Origin: Bacteroidota bacterium
GTDB taxonomy: Bacteria > Bacteroidota > Bacteroidia > Cytophagales > Cyclobacteriaceae
Direction of reading: 5' to 3'
NCBI GenBank assembly: GCA_022567155.1
Contig: JADFHN010000044.1
Coordinates: 1 to 33,290, forward strand
Length of the DNA stretch: 33,290 nt
Shown here: one piece after another, positions 15,444 to 24,299 of the stretch
How the letters are laid out: the number at the start of each line of letters is the position of its first letter
Position numbering within the stretch: the stretch's first letter is position 1
The notes under the pieces: generated by a model
What the model saw: only the letters and a program-made list of their open reading frames with translations
Told to the model about the DNA's origin: nothing
The model's database searches: none
Translations under genes and position numbers: made by a program

Positions 15444-17192
15444 ATGAACCCAACCTCTTACGAATGTGATATTCTAATCATTGGTGCAGGGGGTGCCGGT
15501 CTTCGTGCAGCCATTGCAGTTGCAGAGATAAATTCCAACCTCAAAATTGGTGTCATTAGTAAAGTTTATCCAATGCGAAGTCATACGGTATCAGCAGAAG
15601 GAGGAGCAGCTGCTGTAATCAAAGACGATGATTCGTTTGAAGATCATGCCTATGATACTATTTCCGGTGGCGACTGGTTGTGCGATCAGGATGCGGTTGA
15701 AATTTTTGTGAGTGAAGCACCAAAGGAAATGATCCGAATAGAGCACTGGGGGTGTCCCTGGAGCAGACAAGAAGATGGTAAAGTAACGGTTCGCCCATTT
15801 GGAGGAATGAAAAAACAACGAACCTGGTTTGCTGCCGACAAAACCGGCTTTCACATGCTGCATACACTTTTTCAGACTTCTTTAAAATATGATAGTGTTC
15901 AACGTTTTGATGAATGGTTTGTCACTAGTTTACTTGTAGATGAAGGACGATGTCAGGGAGCAGTAGCAGTGGAAATAGCTACAGGTAAAATAGCGGCCAT
16001 AAAAGCCAGATCTGTTATTATTTGCACCGGAGGAGCCGGTAAAATATTTCCGTTCACAACGAATGCTAAAATCAAAACCGGGGATGGTATGGCACTTGCC
16101 TATCGTGCGGGAGTACCACTTAAAGATATGGAATTTGTACAATATCATCCTACCGGACTCCCTTTTACCGGAATACTTATAACTGAAGCTTCGCGGTCAG
16201 AAGGTGGACATCTCCTGAATAAAGACGGATATCGCTATTTGCAGGACTATGATTTAGGAAAACCTGAACCAAAGCCTGTGCTGCTTTCAATGGAACTCGG
16301 CCCCAGAGATCGTCTTTCGCAAGCCTTTGTTAAAGAACAGGAAAAAGGCCTGACGCTTGAAGGGCCGTATGGCAATTATGTGCATTTAGATTTACGTCAT
16401 TTAGGCGAAAAAATCATTAATGAAAAACTTCCCTTTGTCCGTGAACTCTGTTTGAAATACGAAAACATCGATCCCATAAAGGAGATGATACCTGTAAGGC
16501 CGGTGGTTCATTATATGATGGGAGGAATTGACACGGATATCCATGGCGCCACTCCTCTTCCGGGATTGTTCGCAGCCGGTGAATGTGCTTGTGTTAGTAT
16601 TAATGGTGCCAATCGGCTGGGTTCCAATTCACTCACTGAACTCCTTGTTTTTGGAGCGAGAGCCGGTGAAGCTGCAGCAAAATTCGCCTCAGCTCAAAAC
16701 GGATTCAGCAGCGAATTGGACTCAATCTATAGAGATGAAGTAAAAAGACTGAATGAGCATTTTCTTAAAAAAACAGATGGAACTGAGAAAATTGCTGACA
16801 TTCGAATGGCCATGCATAAATCCATGGAAGAATGTGTAGGAATTTATCGTACCGAAACCTCTCTTTTAAATGCTCAAAAAGAAATTCAAACACAGAAAGA
16901 CCGGTTCAAAAATGTGAAGTTGTCGGACAGCAGCAGCACTTTCAATACTGAATTCATAGATGCTTTGGAATTATCCTGCTTATTGGATGTGGCTGAATCA
17001 GTGATCCAGTCTGCTTTACAGCGCAAAGAATCACGCGGTTCACATCAACGCTCAGATTTCACTGAAAGGGACGATGAGCAGTACCTTTCTCACAGTCTCG
17101 CTTTCCAGAAAGAAAATGACTTTCCTGACATTAAATATAAGCCCGTAACCATTACCAAATGGCCACCAGGTGAAAGAGTATATGGACGCTAA
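15444..17192 (+). CDS. frdA: Fumarate reductase flavoprotein subunit
   Basis: 582 residues. This subunit reduces fumarate to succinate (and can run in reverse). The FAD Rossmann motif [12 protein letters not shown] is at residues 12-23. The covalent FAD site is His47 in [11 protein letters not shown]. Substrate and catalytic residues are visible in [11 protein letters not shown] (His), [11 protein letters not shown] (Arg, proton shuttle) and [13 protein letters not shown] (Arg). [14 protein letters not shown] and HWGCPWSR are wording typical of E. coli-like FrdA rather than of the B-type SdhA usual in Bacteroidota (about 640 residues). It heads a gene order A-B-C-D with B starting 12 bases after the stop. 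The start ATG is the first in frame. A quinol-linked role in anaerobic respiration is well supported; the direction in vivo is inferred. Confidence 0.93.
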   Translation: MNPTSYECDILIIGAGGAGLRAAIAVAEINSNLKIGVISKVYPMRSHTVSAEGGAAAVIKDDDSFEDHAYDTISGGDWLCDQDAVEIFVSEAPKEMIRIEHWGCPWSRQEDGKVTVRPFGGMKKQRTWFAADKTGFHMLHTLFQTSLKYDSVQRFDEWFVTSLLVDEGRCQGAVAVEIATGKIAAIKARSVIICTGGAGKIFPFTTNAKIKTGDGMALAYRAGVPLKDMEFVQYHPTGLPFTGILITEASRSEGGHLLNKDGYRYLQDYDLGKPEPKPVLLSMELGPRDRLSQAFVKEQEKGLTLEGPYGNYVHLDLRHLGEKIINEKLPFVRELCLKYENIDPIKEMIPVRPVVHYMMGGIDTDIHGATPLPGLFAAGECACVSINGANRLGSNSLTELLVFGARAGEAAAKFASAQNGFSSELDSIYRDEVKRLNEHFLKKTDGTEKIADIRMAMHKSMEECVGIYRTETSLLNAQKEIQTQKDRFKNVKLSDSSSTFNTEFIDALELSCLLDVAESVIQSALQRKESRGSHQRSDFTERDDEQYLSHSLAFQKENDFPDIKYKPVTITKWPPGERVYGR

Positions 17193-17204
17193 CTCAACAT
17201 AACC

Positions 17205-17948
17205 ATGAACGACCTGATAACCCTTGAAGTATTCAGATATAAGCCTGATGAAAATACAGAGCCATTTTTTCAGAACTACGAAATACCGCTAAAGAAAGAA
17301 TGGGTTATTCTTGATGCATTAAATTACGTAAAAGATCATTTAGAGGGTACATTATCCTACCGTTGGTCATGCAGAATGGGCGTATGTGGGAGCTGTGGAA
17401 TGATGGTGAATGGTAAACCGGTTCTCACTTGTAACACATTTGTAGAAAAGTTTTCTCCTGGCCCGATTCGTATCGAACCATTGGAAAATTTTCCGGTTAT
17501 CCGGGATTTGGTGATTGAAATGAGTGATTTTCTGGACAAACTAAAAAGTGTGAAACCCTGGATTATTCGGGATGATCTAGATCTTGTCGAAGAAGAATAT
17601 AGGCAAACTCCTGATCAGCTGTCTGACTACAAGCAATACAGTATGTGTATCAACTGTATGTTATGCTACTCTGCTTGTCCCGTTTATGGTTTAGAACCTG
17701 AGTTTGTCGGCCCTGCAGCTATAGCACTGGCGCAACGATATAACATGGATAACCGTGATCAGGGGAATAAGGAACGTATGGAAGCACTGAGCGATGATAC
17801 AGGCATGTGGCACTGCACATTCGTGGGTGATTGCTCGGCAGTATGTCCTGAGAATGTTGATCCAGCGGGTGCGATTCAGCGCTACAAAGTAGAAGGTGCC
17901 AGTCACTGGTGGAAGAATATTTTAATGCCTTGGGGAAAAGACAATTAA
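17205..17948 (+). CDS. frdB: Fumarate reductase iron-sulfur subunit
   Basis: 247 residues, the normal length. It carries electrons from the membrane quinol site to FrdA through three clusters. [2Fe-2S] ligands are in [11 protein letters not shown] and LTC; the [4Fe-4S] in [15 protein letters not shown]; and the [3Fe-4S] in [17 protein letters not shown] with the following cysteine of the CP pair. The stretch [24 protein letters not shown] is close to the E. coli FrdB wording. It lies 12 bases after frdA and 8 bases before frdC. Confidence 0.94.
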   Translation: MNDLITLEVFRYKPDENTEPFFQNYEIPLKKEWVILDALNYVKDHLEGTLSYRWSCRMGVCGSCGMMVNGKPVLTCNTFVEKFSPGPIRIEPLENFPVIRDLVIEMSDFLDKLKSVKPWIIRDDLDLVEEEYRQTPDQLSDYKQYSMCINCMLCYSACPVYGLEPEFVGPAAIALAQRYNMDNRDQGNKERMEALSDDTGMWHCTFVGDCSAVCPENVDPAGAIQRYKVEGASHWWKNILMPWGKDN

Positions 17949-17956
17949 ATTTGGCC

Positions 17957-18364
17957 ATGACAGACTCAACTCAATCAGCAAGCAAGACTTATAAAAAAAA
18001 GATGCCCATTCTGTGGTGGACAAAACGGACAAGCTATTTGCTTTTTATTACACGTGAATTGACCAGCCTGGCTGTCGCTTATTTCGCCATCATATTACTG
18101 TTTCTGATAAGAGCCTTATCACAAGGACAAGAGGCATACAATGAATTCATTGCATTATTAAAGTCCCCAACAGTGATGCTGTTAAGTATGATTGCCCTGT
18201 GTGGTTTAATATTTCATAGTGTAACATGGTTTAATCTTGCACCTAAAGCCATGGTGATTAAAGTAGGTAAGCGCAGAGTTCCTGATGTTTTGATAGTCCT
18301 GGCTAATTATGCCGGGTGGTTAGTTATTTCTGTAGTTATCGGTTGGTTTCTTTTATCAATATAA
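17957..18364 (+). CDS. frdC: Fumarate reductase membrane anchor subunit C
   Basis: 135 residues from ATG 17957; an upstream GTG at 17909 would overlap frdB and is not used. It has three membrane helices (about 37-60, 74-95, 111-133). Family signs are WWTKRTSYLLFITRELTSLA, where the Glu corresponds to the quinone-site Glu29 of E. coli FrdC, and FHSVTWFNLAPKAMVIKVGKRRVPD, matching TKTWFELAPKA in E. coli. No haem-ligand His pair, as expected for the haemless D-type enzyme. With frdD it anchors FrdAB and forms the menaquinol site. Confidence 0.9.
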   Translation: MTDSTQSASKTYKKKMPILWWTKRTSYLLFITRELTSLAVAYFAIILLFLIRALSQGQEAYNEFIALLKSPTVMLLSMIALCGLIFHSVTWFNLAPKAMVIKVGKRRVPDVLIVLANYAGWLVISVVIGWFLLSI

Positions 18365-18396
18365 TCTATAATAAATGAAATTCGTACTTGAATTTG

Positions 18397-18485
18397 ACCC
18401 ACCCATAACCTCCCGATAAATCGGGACAGGCCTCCAAGGAGGGGAATCAAAAAGTCTCCTCCTTGGAAGAGTTTTAGAAGTGGGT
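18397..18485. repeat. Hairpin element with a second palindrome nested in its left arm
   Basis: The right arm tctcctccttggaagag...gtgggt (18455-18485) is complementary, with a few differences, to acccacccataacctc (18397-18412) joined to ctccaaggagggga (18432-18445), with a short loop. The left arm is interrupted at about 18413-18431 by additional sequence, and the perfect palindrome tcccgataaatcggga (18411-18426) sits at that break. The element lies in the 184-base gap between frdC and frdD, where an ordinary frd operon would have almost no gap. Confidence 0.75.
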
Positions 18486-18548
18486 AATAAAGCTTGCAAC
18501 TAACTGTTTTATATTACTATTCAACATTGTCAATTAAATATTAAATAA

Positions 18549-18896
18549 ATGAAGTTTCATGCTGAACCGTTTTGGTGGTCACTATTCGGTGCAGGCGGAG
18601 CAATTTCTGCGCTGGTTCTACCGGTCTTGCTGGTCTTTTTTGGCATAGCCATGCCCTTTGGCTGGGTCGATGTTCCTTCTTATGAATACTTACACCAACT
18701 GGTTGAACCTTTAATGGTCAGGTTAATATTATTGGCAATAATATCCTTGTCATTGTTTCATTGGGCCCACCGTTTCAGGTTTACATTGTATGATGGCTTT
18801 CAACTTCACCGTATTAATCTACTTATTGCCATAATATGCTATGGATCGGCAGTGGTAATTACTGTATATACTGCATATTCTTTATGGAATTTTTAA
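18549..18896 (+). CDS. frdD: Fumarate reductase membrane anchor subunit D
   Basis: 115 residues, three membrane helices (about 14-37, 55-75, 88-111). The opening AEPFWWSLFGAGGAISALVLPVLL corresponds to DEPVFWGLFGAGGMWSA of E. coli FrdD, and FHWAHRFRFTLYD corresponds to its LHRMHHAMHDL. Together with FrdC it forms the quinone-binding membrane domain. Unlike the tight A-B-C spacing, it is separated from frdC by 184 bases containing a nested hairpin element, so transcription across the gap or a separate promoter is needed. Confidence 0.9.
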   Translation: MKFHAEPFWWSLFGAGGAISALVLPVLLVFFGIAMPFGWVDVPSYEYLHQLVEPLMVRLILLAIISLSLFHWAHRFRFTLYDGFQLHRINLLIAIICYGSAVVITVYTAYSLWNF

Positions 18897-18974
18897 GTTT
18901 TATCTGTTGTATTGACAAACAGATTCTTATATTGTATAGCGTACATCCCAACCCATTCATAAAGTAATACGGCT

Positions 18975-19466
18975 ATGAATGAACTAAAACCTATTAGCAA
19001 GAAAGGTATCCAAAGAGCTTTGGAAAAAGTAGATAGATATCGATTGTTAAACGACCCAATCGAGGCAGAAAGTATATGCCGTGATATTTTGGCCATTGAT
19101 CCCGACAATCAGGAAGCGATAATCATGTTTGTACTTATCCTGACCGATCAATTCAATCAAGGAGTCACCAGCAAGACACCTAACGAACTTTTGCCTAGAA
19201 TCAAAGATGATTTCAAACGTGAGTACTATAGAGGAATCATTCTTGAACGTGAATCCAAAGCCGCATTGTCCCGTGGACTTCCCGGCTGCCGGCATGATGC
19301 GTATGAATGGCTGGAAGAAGCAATGGAAGCTTTTCAACGTGCAGATAAGCTTAGCCCGGATGACGATGATGATGCTATTCTACGATGGAACGCGTGTGTC
19401 CGTACCATTGAGAAATTTCGGCTTATCGCTCGTCCTCCTCAAGGTAGAGAACTACCTTTAGAATAA
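18975..19466 (+). CDS. TPR-like small protein downstream of frdD
   Basis: 163 residues, predicted soluble and helical. Residues 10-55 (IQRALEKVDRYRLLNDPIEAESICRDILAIDPDNQEAI) fit a TPR pair with the characteristic A/G positions and IDPDNQEA turn. Residues 107-160 (YEWLEEAMEAFQRADKLSPDDDDDAILRWNACVRTIEKF) fit another. No signal peptide or membrane helix is seen. It starts 78 bases after frdD on the same strand and may be the last gene of that transcript. I do not recognise a named family; a scaffolding or assembly role for the adjacent reductase is only a guess from position. tctgtt/aacaga near 18903-18923 could be a weak terminator that would separate it. Confidence 0.75.
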   Translation: MNELKPISKKGIQRALEKVDRYRLLNDPIEAESICRDILAIDPDNQEAIIMFVLILTDQFNQGVTSKTPNELLPRIKDDFKREYYRGIILERESKAALSRGLPGCRHDAYEWLEEAMEAFQRADKLSPDDDDDAILRWNACVRTIEKFRLIARPPQGRELPLE

Positions 19467-19600
19467 ACGTACGATTTCTTGTGAACTGAAATCATGAATT
19501 TCATCCAGCTAATCATACGACTAACCTAATGAAGGGCAAATACAAGGGAGGAATAATTAAAATGGAATTGAGATTTCCAGTTACCATATTTCTACGATTA

Positions 19601-20506
19601 TTATTTGTTAAACACGCCATACTCACCGGGTATCCGGCCTATAGGTACGGTAAGACCCAGCCAGGGTATGGCAATAAACTCTTCTCCTGATACCAAGGGT
19701 GTGAACAAGCCAAAGTCAAGACCCGCACGATTAATAATTCTGCGACCTCCAACAGATAGGATCAGCACATTTTCACCCGCGCTTCCTATATAGTAATTTT
19801 CAGTTATTATATACCCTCGTGCACCAGTGCGGATCATGGCGCTGACATTTATGGTCGGACTCGAAGCAAAATCACCGCCAGCATACCCATATCCCAATCC
19901 AAAAGAAACATTGGAATCTTTACTACCAAACGTCGTGGTACCATAAACGATGCCAAATCCTGTACCTGATGCACCTATTACGGTCCCGGCCAAAACACCC
20001 CCACCCAGCGCCCAGTTATCATTACTTATGGGAATGGAAAATTTGGGCGTTATCCATACTGGTGTAGGTGACCCCGCAATTAAAAACAAAGGCATCATAC
20101 CAAATCCTATGGAAAAGTTTTCATTCAACCCAATGGAAACCTGGTTGAAAAAGATCCATACATTCTGATAATAGCCTTCTCCGGTATGTAGGCCGTATCC
20201 GTTTGGAGCCCAGAAATAACGTGTGGCCTGAGGGTTGTCAAACCAATATACTCCATCAACCAGTCTCGATTTCTCAACCTTTATCAGGCTTTTAATATCC
20301 GTTTTTTGTATAGTGATCTGACCTAAACTGTATGTTCGCAGCGTAATTTGCCGATCATCTTCAAATATGATATTTCCAATAAACTCGTTACCATCTTTGG
20401 TGGTTACCCTGTAGGTTGAGGTATCGGATTTCTGTGTTTCCTGAGCATTACCTACAATGAAAGAAAACATGAAAACAATAAAAACTAAATATTTAATGAA
20501 TTGCAT
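19601..20506 (-). CDS. Outer-membrane beta-barrel-like protein with N-terminal small beta domain
   Basis: 301 residues with signal peptide MQFIKYLVFIVFMFSFIVGNAQ. Residues 30-75 (YRVTTKDGNEFIGNIIFEDDRQITLRTYSLGQITIQKTDIKSL) resemble an LSm/SH3-like small barrel. The rest alternates Gly/aromatic strands (YGLHTGEGYYQNVWIFF, SIGFGMMPLFLIAGSPTPVW, NVSFGLGYGYAGG, FGLFTPLV) consistent with a 10-12 strand barrel in the outer membrane. Homologues are known as Bacteroidota hypothetical proteins; the function is not known. It is flanked by the TPR gene (convergent) and by an aminotransferase relic on the same strand. Confidence 0.7.
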   Translation of the reverse strand: MQFIKYLVFIVFMFSFIVGNAQETQKSDTSTYRVTTKDGNEFIGNIIFEDDRQITLRTYSLGQITIQKTDIKSLIKVEKSRLVDGVYWFDNPQATRYFWAPNGYGLHTGEGYYQNVWIFFNQVSIGLNENFSIGFGMMPLFLIAGSPTPVWITPKFSIPISNDNWALGGGVLAGTVIGASGTGFGIVYGTTTFGSKDSNVSFGLGYGYAGGDFASSPTINVSAMIRTGARGYIITENYYIGSAGENVLILSVGGRRIINRAGLDFGLFTPLVSGEEFIAIPWLGLTVPIGRIPGEYGVFNK

Positions 20507-20663
20507 GGCGGTTGCAGGATCAGATATTTAGTAAATTATTAATTTAATCCAAAATATTACAATTACCTAAATGAAATTCACCTATCGAAACATCATTTAT
20601 GCAATTTATCCTTTGTAATACAGGACTATTTCCATTCAATTTGCAATTATCACTAATAACATA

Positions 20664-20813
20664 TCATGACATACCTTTTCCCAGGGTAGTACCGAATTTT
20701 TTCACCTCTTCTATCGATCCCATATTTAACCGACACCAATTCATTAACGGATGGAAAGGCTGGCCAATTAATACTCCTTCCTTACGCATAATACAAGTAG
20801 TATGAGGCTTTTT
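20664..20813 (-). pseudogene. C-terminal fragment of a HisC-like class I/II aminotransferase
   Basis: On the minus strand the frame reads MRKEGVLIGQPFHPLMNW then CRLNMGSIEEVKKFGTTL and stops at 20664. This is the C-terminal small-domain end of PLP-dependent histidinol-phosphate-type aminotransferases, whose usual form is RKxGVxVGRPFPPMxxWxRxSxGTxEEMxxF; the Arg that holds the substrate carboxylate is kept (CRLNMG). The frame is open only about 49 codons and is cut upstream by a TAA near 20814, with no further similarity beyond it, so the PLP lysine domain is gone. It reads as a decayed remnant, too short for most gene finders. Confidence 0.62.
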
Positions 20814-21059
20814 TTATTCATAAAATTCAGGGAAATCGAACACAACCTATTGGTACACTGCATTGTTGCGTTCCCACCCTGCAGGCTGGTTATAAATGTT
20901 TTAGGTATGCAGCTCTTTTCAAATGCTTGATTGGATACAGGTACAGGTTAAATTTTACGAAAATGAAAAAGAGCCCGGCTTGAACAGGTAAGTAAATTCG
21001 GTTAATCACACGGACTACATTGAAATACTTTACAACAACGAAAGCATTTTACTAACGAA

Positions 21060-21090
21060 TTGATATTCGTTCGATTGGATAGTACTTTAG
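21060..21090 (+). promoter_or_regulatory. Probable promoter of gap
   Basis: TTG at 21060-21062, a 20-base spacer, then TACTTTAG at 21083-21090 (consensus TAnnTTTG, one difference). Transcription would start near 21097, about 28 bases before the ATG. Confidence 0.55.
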
Positions 21091-21124
21091 CGGCACATTG
21101 TTAGACACTTAAAATTTGATTAAA

Positions 21125-22111
21125 ATGACAAAAGTTGCGATTAATGGTTTTGGAAGAATCGGGCGACTGACTTTCAAAGATTTATTGAAAAAGGATAGTA
21201 TTGATGTGGTAGCCATCAATGACCTGACTGATCCGGCTACACTGGCTCATCTGTTAAAGTACGACTCCGTACATGGCCGGTTTGATGGCACAATAGAAGT
21301 TAGTGGTAATACATTTATTGTAAACGGAAAGGAAATACGGATTCTGGCTGAACGGGATCCAGCCAGTCTTCCATGGAGAGAAATGGGCGTTGATATCGTT
21401 CTTGAATCAACAGGTTTGTTCAGAGATCAGGCAGGTGCAGGAAAGCATATTGAAGCCGGCGCTAAAAAGGTGATTATTTCGGCTCCTGCAAAGGGCAATA
21501 TACCAACTGTTGTGCTGGGGGTAAATGACGATATTCTTACCGGTGAAGAAACCATTATTTCCAATGCGTCCTGCACCACCAACTGCCTGGCGCCCATGGC
21601 AAAAGTGCTTGATGACAATTTCGGTATCGAAAAAGGGTACATCACCACTATACACGCTTACACAGCCGATCAACGGCTTCAGGATTCACCTCACAGCGAC
21701 CTGCGCAGAGGAAGGGCTGCAGCCTGCAGCATTGTGCCTACTTCTACCGGCGCTGCCAAAGCCGTAGGACTTGTGCTGCCTCACCTTGCAGGAAAATTAG
21801 ATGGTCTTGCCATGCGCGTGCCTATTCCTGACGGTTCGCTCACCGATCTGGTATGCATACTTAAAACCGAAGCTACTGCTGAAGAAATCAATTCGGCTAT
21901 GAAAGATGCTTCCGAAGGACCCATGAAAGGTATTCTTGAATACACCGAAGATCCGATTGTATCTATTGACATCGTCGGCAATCCGCATTCCAATATTTTC
22001 GATTCAGCATTAACATCTGCAAATGGCAATCTTATAAAAGTGATCGGCTGGTATGATAATGAAGCAGGTTACTCTGCCCGTACCGCAGACCTGATAGAAA
22101 AAGTAAGATAA
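21125..22111 (+). CDS. gap: Glyceraldehyde-3-phosphate dehydrogenase
   Basis: 328 residues from the ATG chosen; the in-frame TTG at 21116 adds only MIK and is less likely. The enzyme oxidises glyceraldehyde-3-phosphate to 1,3-bisphosphoglycerate in glycolysis, in the cytosol. NAD-binding motif INGFGRIGR is at the N-terminus with the AINDLTD loop that favours NAD; the catalytic cysteine is in [12 protein letters not shown], its partner His in [10 protein letters not shown], and phosphate-binding elements in [22 protein letters not shown] and WYDNEAGYS. Length is standard. It stands alone, convergent with yebC. Confidence 0.96.
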   Translation: MTKVAINGFGRIGRLTFKDLLKKDSIDVVAINDLTDPATLAHLLKYDSVHGRFDGTIEVSGNTFIVNGKEIRILAERDPASLPWREMGVDIVLESTGLFRDQAGAGKHIEAGAKKVIISAPAKGNIPTVVLGVNDDILTGEETIISNASCTTNCLAPMAKVLDDNFGIEKGYITTIHAYTADQRLQDSPHSDLRRGRAAACSIVPTSTGAAKAVGLVLPHLAGKLDGLAMRVPIPDGSLTDLVCILKTEATAEEINSAMKDASEGPMKGILEYTEDPIVSIDIVGNPHSNIFDSALTSANGNLIKVIGWYDNEAGYSARTADLIEKVR

Positions 22112-22134
22112 AAAGACGTAAACCATGAGTCACT

Positions 22135-22170
22135 CCTGATGGATTTTTCAAAACCCGTCAGGTTTGGTTT
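22135..22170 (+). terminator. Terminator after gap, overlapping the end of yebC
   Basis: Hairpin cctgatgg (22135-22142) / ccgtcagg (22155-22162) with one wobble; the loop can extend pairing (atttt/aaaa), and tttggttt follows. The right arm covers the stop codon of the convergent yebC (22158-22160), so the element serves gap inside the end of another gene. Confidence 0.65.
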
Positions 22171-22913
22171 ATCAGGTTTGCTAATTGTTCATCCGTGGCT
22201 TCGATGTTATGATACACTTTTTGAACATCATCATCGTCCTCGAGGGTTTCAATTAATTTCATTGCCTGCCCGAAAGCGCCATCACCAAGATTCGCATAGG
22301 TGTTGGGTATCCGCTGCAATTCTGCTGATTGTGGCTCAAGGTTCATGTCTTCCAGCTTTTTCTGCATATTCCCAAAATCTTCCATCTCACAAGTCATGTG
22401 GATCATGGCTTCTTCTATCTCCACTTCCTCTGCACCGCCATCTATCAGATCAAGAATGAGGTCATCTTCATCCGGGTCTTCTGGCAAAGGCACTACAAAA
22501 ACCCCTTTACGGTCAAAAATGTATTCCAGCGAACCATTTGTTCCCAGGCTCCCCCCGCTTTTTGCAAAAACAGACCTGATATTTGACACTGTCCGGTTTA
22601 TATTGTCGGTTGTGCATTCCACAAATACGGCAACACCATGTGACGCATAGCCTTCATAAGTCACTTCAATGTAATCGGCACCACCTTCACCCGAACCCTT
22701 CTTAATTGCACGTTCAATGGTATCTTTTGGCATATTGGCGCCTTTGGCATTTTGAATAGCCAATCGCAGCCGGGGATTAGATTCCGCATCAGACCCTTTT
22801 TCCCGTACCGAAACGGTGATTTCTTTAATAAGTTTGGTAAATATTTTTCCCCGTTTGGCATCAAGGACAGCTTTCTTATGCTTTATGGTTGACCATTTAC
22901 TGTGTCCTGACAT
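22158..22913 (-). CDS. yebC: YebC/PmpR family (TACO1-like) protein
   Basis: 251 residues, cytosolic. Family hallmark at the N-terminus: MSGHSKWSTIKHKKAVLDAKRGK..FTKLIKEI, followed by RLRLAIQNAKGANMPKDTIERAIKKG and YEGYASHGVAVFVECTTDN. The family was long called a DNA-binding transcription regulator, and more recent work ties it to translation of difficult peptide stretches; the sequence alone does not decide. Length is standard (about 240-250). The acidic C-terminus (ETLEDDDDVQKVYHNIE) is typical. It stands alone on the minus strand, convergent with gap. Confidence 0.93.
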   Translation of the reverse strand: MSGHSKWSTIKHKKAVLDAKRGKIFTKLIKEITVSVREKGSDAESNPRLRLAIQNAKGANMPKDTIERAIKKGSGEGGADYIEVTYEGYASHGVAVFVECTTDNINRTVSNIRSVFAKSGGSLGTNGSLEYIFDRKGVFVVPLPEDPDEDDLILDLIDGGAEEVEIEEAMIHMTCEMEDFGNMQKKLEDMNLEPQSAELQRIPNTYANLGDGAFGQAMKLIETLEDDDDVQKVYHNIEATDEQLANLINQT

Positions 22914-23052
22914 AATTATAGTTTTTTGAGTTATTCAATACTACTAGCATCCGGGAAAAATAAGAACTGCTAAAAAAAGGTCATTTAAAGTTAAACTAAG
23001 ATGGTTTTTATGATTCTTGTAAAATACCAATCTTATTATTTCTATTGATGAA

Positions 23053-23070
23053 AATGAGACTTTTCTCATT
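23053..23070 (-). terminator. Possible terminator beyond the EamA transporter gene
   Basis: Perfect 7-bp hairpin aatgaga / tctcatt with loop cttt, followed on the minus strand by four T. It lies about 130 bases beyond the stop of the EamA gene, so the assignment is weak. Confidence 0.3.
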
Positions 23071-23199
23071 GATAATCAATTTTTTACCCTTCCAGGAGGA
23101 GATTTAACCGAATACCGGTAATTCAAAATTATTTATTTCGATATTAATAGCAAAATAAAACAATCGAAACAGCATAGTGGTGGTGTAAGCAATAATCAA

Positions 23200-24096
23200 T
23201 TATTGAATGGTAGTTTTGGTGATTTTATTTTCCTTTTCCACAGGACTGGAAATATGTCGTTGTTTGTACCAGATATTTAGCATTACACCCGCCAGGACTA
23301 AAACCATACCGGCATAACTAAAAATTTCAAATTTTTCACCAAATAAAATATGACCAAATACCAAGGCATAAATGATCCCAATATATCTCAAACTTGCAAT
23401 TTTTGATAATTCTTCATGTTGAAACGCTTTAGTCATATACACCTGGGCTATTTGTGTAGCGATCCCAACTAAAATAATTATCAGTAAATCTATGCCGTTC
23501 GGAGTAACCCAATCCGTAAGTATGTAAAGCCCGGTTACAGGAATGGTAACAAGCGGAAAATAGAACACGATCACCAGTGGATTTTCGGAAACGCCCAGTT
23601 TTCTGATAATATTAAAGGCTATTCCGGAAAACAAGGCTGCCAGAATACCGATAAAAAAATAAAAAGTGGTCATCCGGTTATCGACGCCCTGAATGATTAC
23701 CACACCAGCAAAAGAAAGCAGGAAAAACAGCCATTGCCGTTTTGCAACTTTTTCGTTAACGATAAAAATGCCCAGAATTGCGGTAAATATCGGTGACAGA
23801 AACTGAATGGATACCGCACCTGCTAACGGAATGGCCTGCAGCGTGGTGAAGTACAGCACAAGAGACATGGCTCCTGCCATACCTCTGGCTATAAGCAGCT
23901 TTTTGTTATTCCCCCAAACATGAATTCGTTTGAATTTTAGAAAAGAAAAACTCAATACAAGTGAAACAACTGACCGGAAAAATACGATTTCGACAGCTGG
24001 AATATGGGACAGGTATTTAACGCCTACATTCATCAGCGAGAAGAAAAATGTGGCTATTAACATGTATCTGACTCCCTTTGTTATGTGCATATACAC
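23200..24096 (-). CDS. EamA/DMT family transporter
   Basis: 298 residues with ten predicted membrane helices in two EamA halves (roughly residues 8-140 and 150-285). First half signs: ATFFFSLMNVGVKYLSHIPAVEIVFFRSVVSL and LYFTTLQAIPLAGAVSIQFLSPIFTAILG. Second half: GILAALFSGIAFNIIRKLG and AFQHEELSKIASLRYIGIIYALVFGHILFGE. Members export or exchange small metabolites; the substrate cannot be read from sequence. Close relatives are often labelled S-adenosylmethionine or RhaT-like permeases, which I cannot support here. A second Met three codons in (MHITKG) is an alternative start. Confidence 0.85.
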   Translation of the reverse strand: MYMHITKGVRYMLIATFFFSLMNVGVKYLSHIPAVEIVFFRSVVSLVLSFSFLKFKRIHVWGNNKKLLIARGMAGAMSLVLYFTTLQAIPLAGAVSIQFLSPIFTAILGIFIVNEKVAKRQWLFFLLSFAGVVIIQGVDNRMTTFYFFIGILAALFSGIAFNIIRKLGVSENPLVIVFYFPLVTIPVTGLYILTDWVTPNGIDLLIIILVGIATQIAQVYMTKAFQHEELSKIASLRYIGIIYALVFGHILFGEKFEIFSYAGMVLVLAGVMLNIWYKQRHISSPVEKENKITKTTIQ

Positions 24097-24299
24097 CTAC
24101 CAATATTCATATCCGGAAGAAGAAATATCTAAGAGCAAACAAAATTGGTTCAATTAAAATGGTTTTCAACGAAAACCTATACGGATTCTTTTGGTAATCG
24201 AAAAAATATTTATTTACTTTTTTAATGATGTAAATAGGTGGGCTAAATTTTTAAGTTCTGCATGCAATTGCCTGTGCGGTCATTTACCAGGGTCCTGCT

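Larger units (their letters stand above)
20507..21124. other. Spacer holding an aminotransferase relic and the gap promoter
   Basis: This 618-base gap contains a short fragment of a HisC-like aminotransferase (20664-20813, minus) and the promoter of gap (21060-21090). The remaining roughly 250 bases between them show scattered stops in all frames and nothing that I recognise. Confidence 0.55.

Noticed and set aside
17909-17956. Longer FrdC start at GTG 17909
   Set aside because: It would overlap frdB by 40 bases and exceed the usual FrdC length; ATG 17957 fits.
20599-20805. Plus-strand 68-residue frame before gap
   Set aside because: It is antisense to the aminotransferase relic and has no features of its own.
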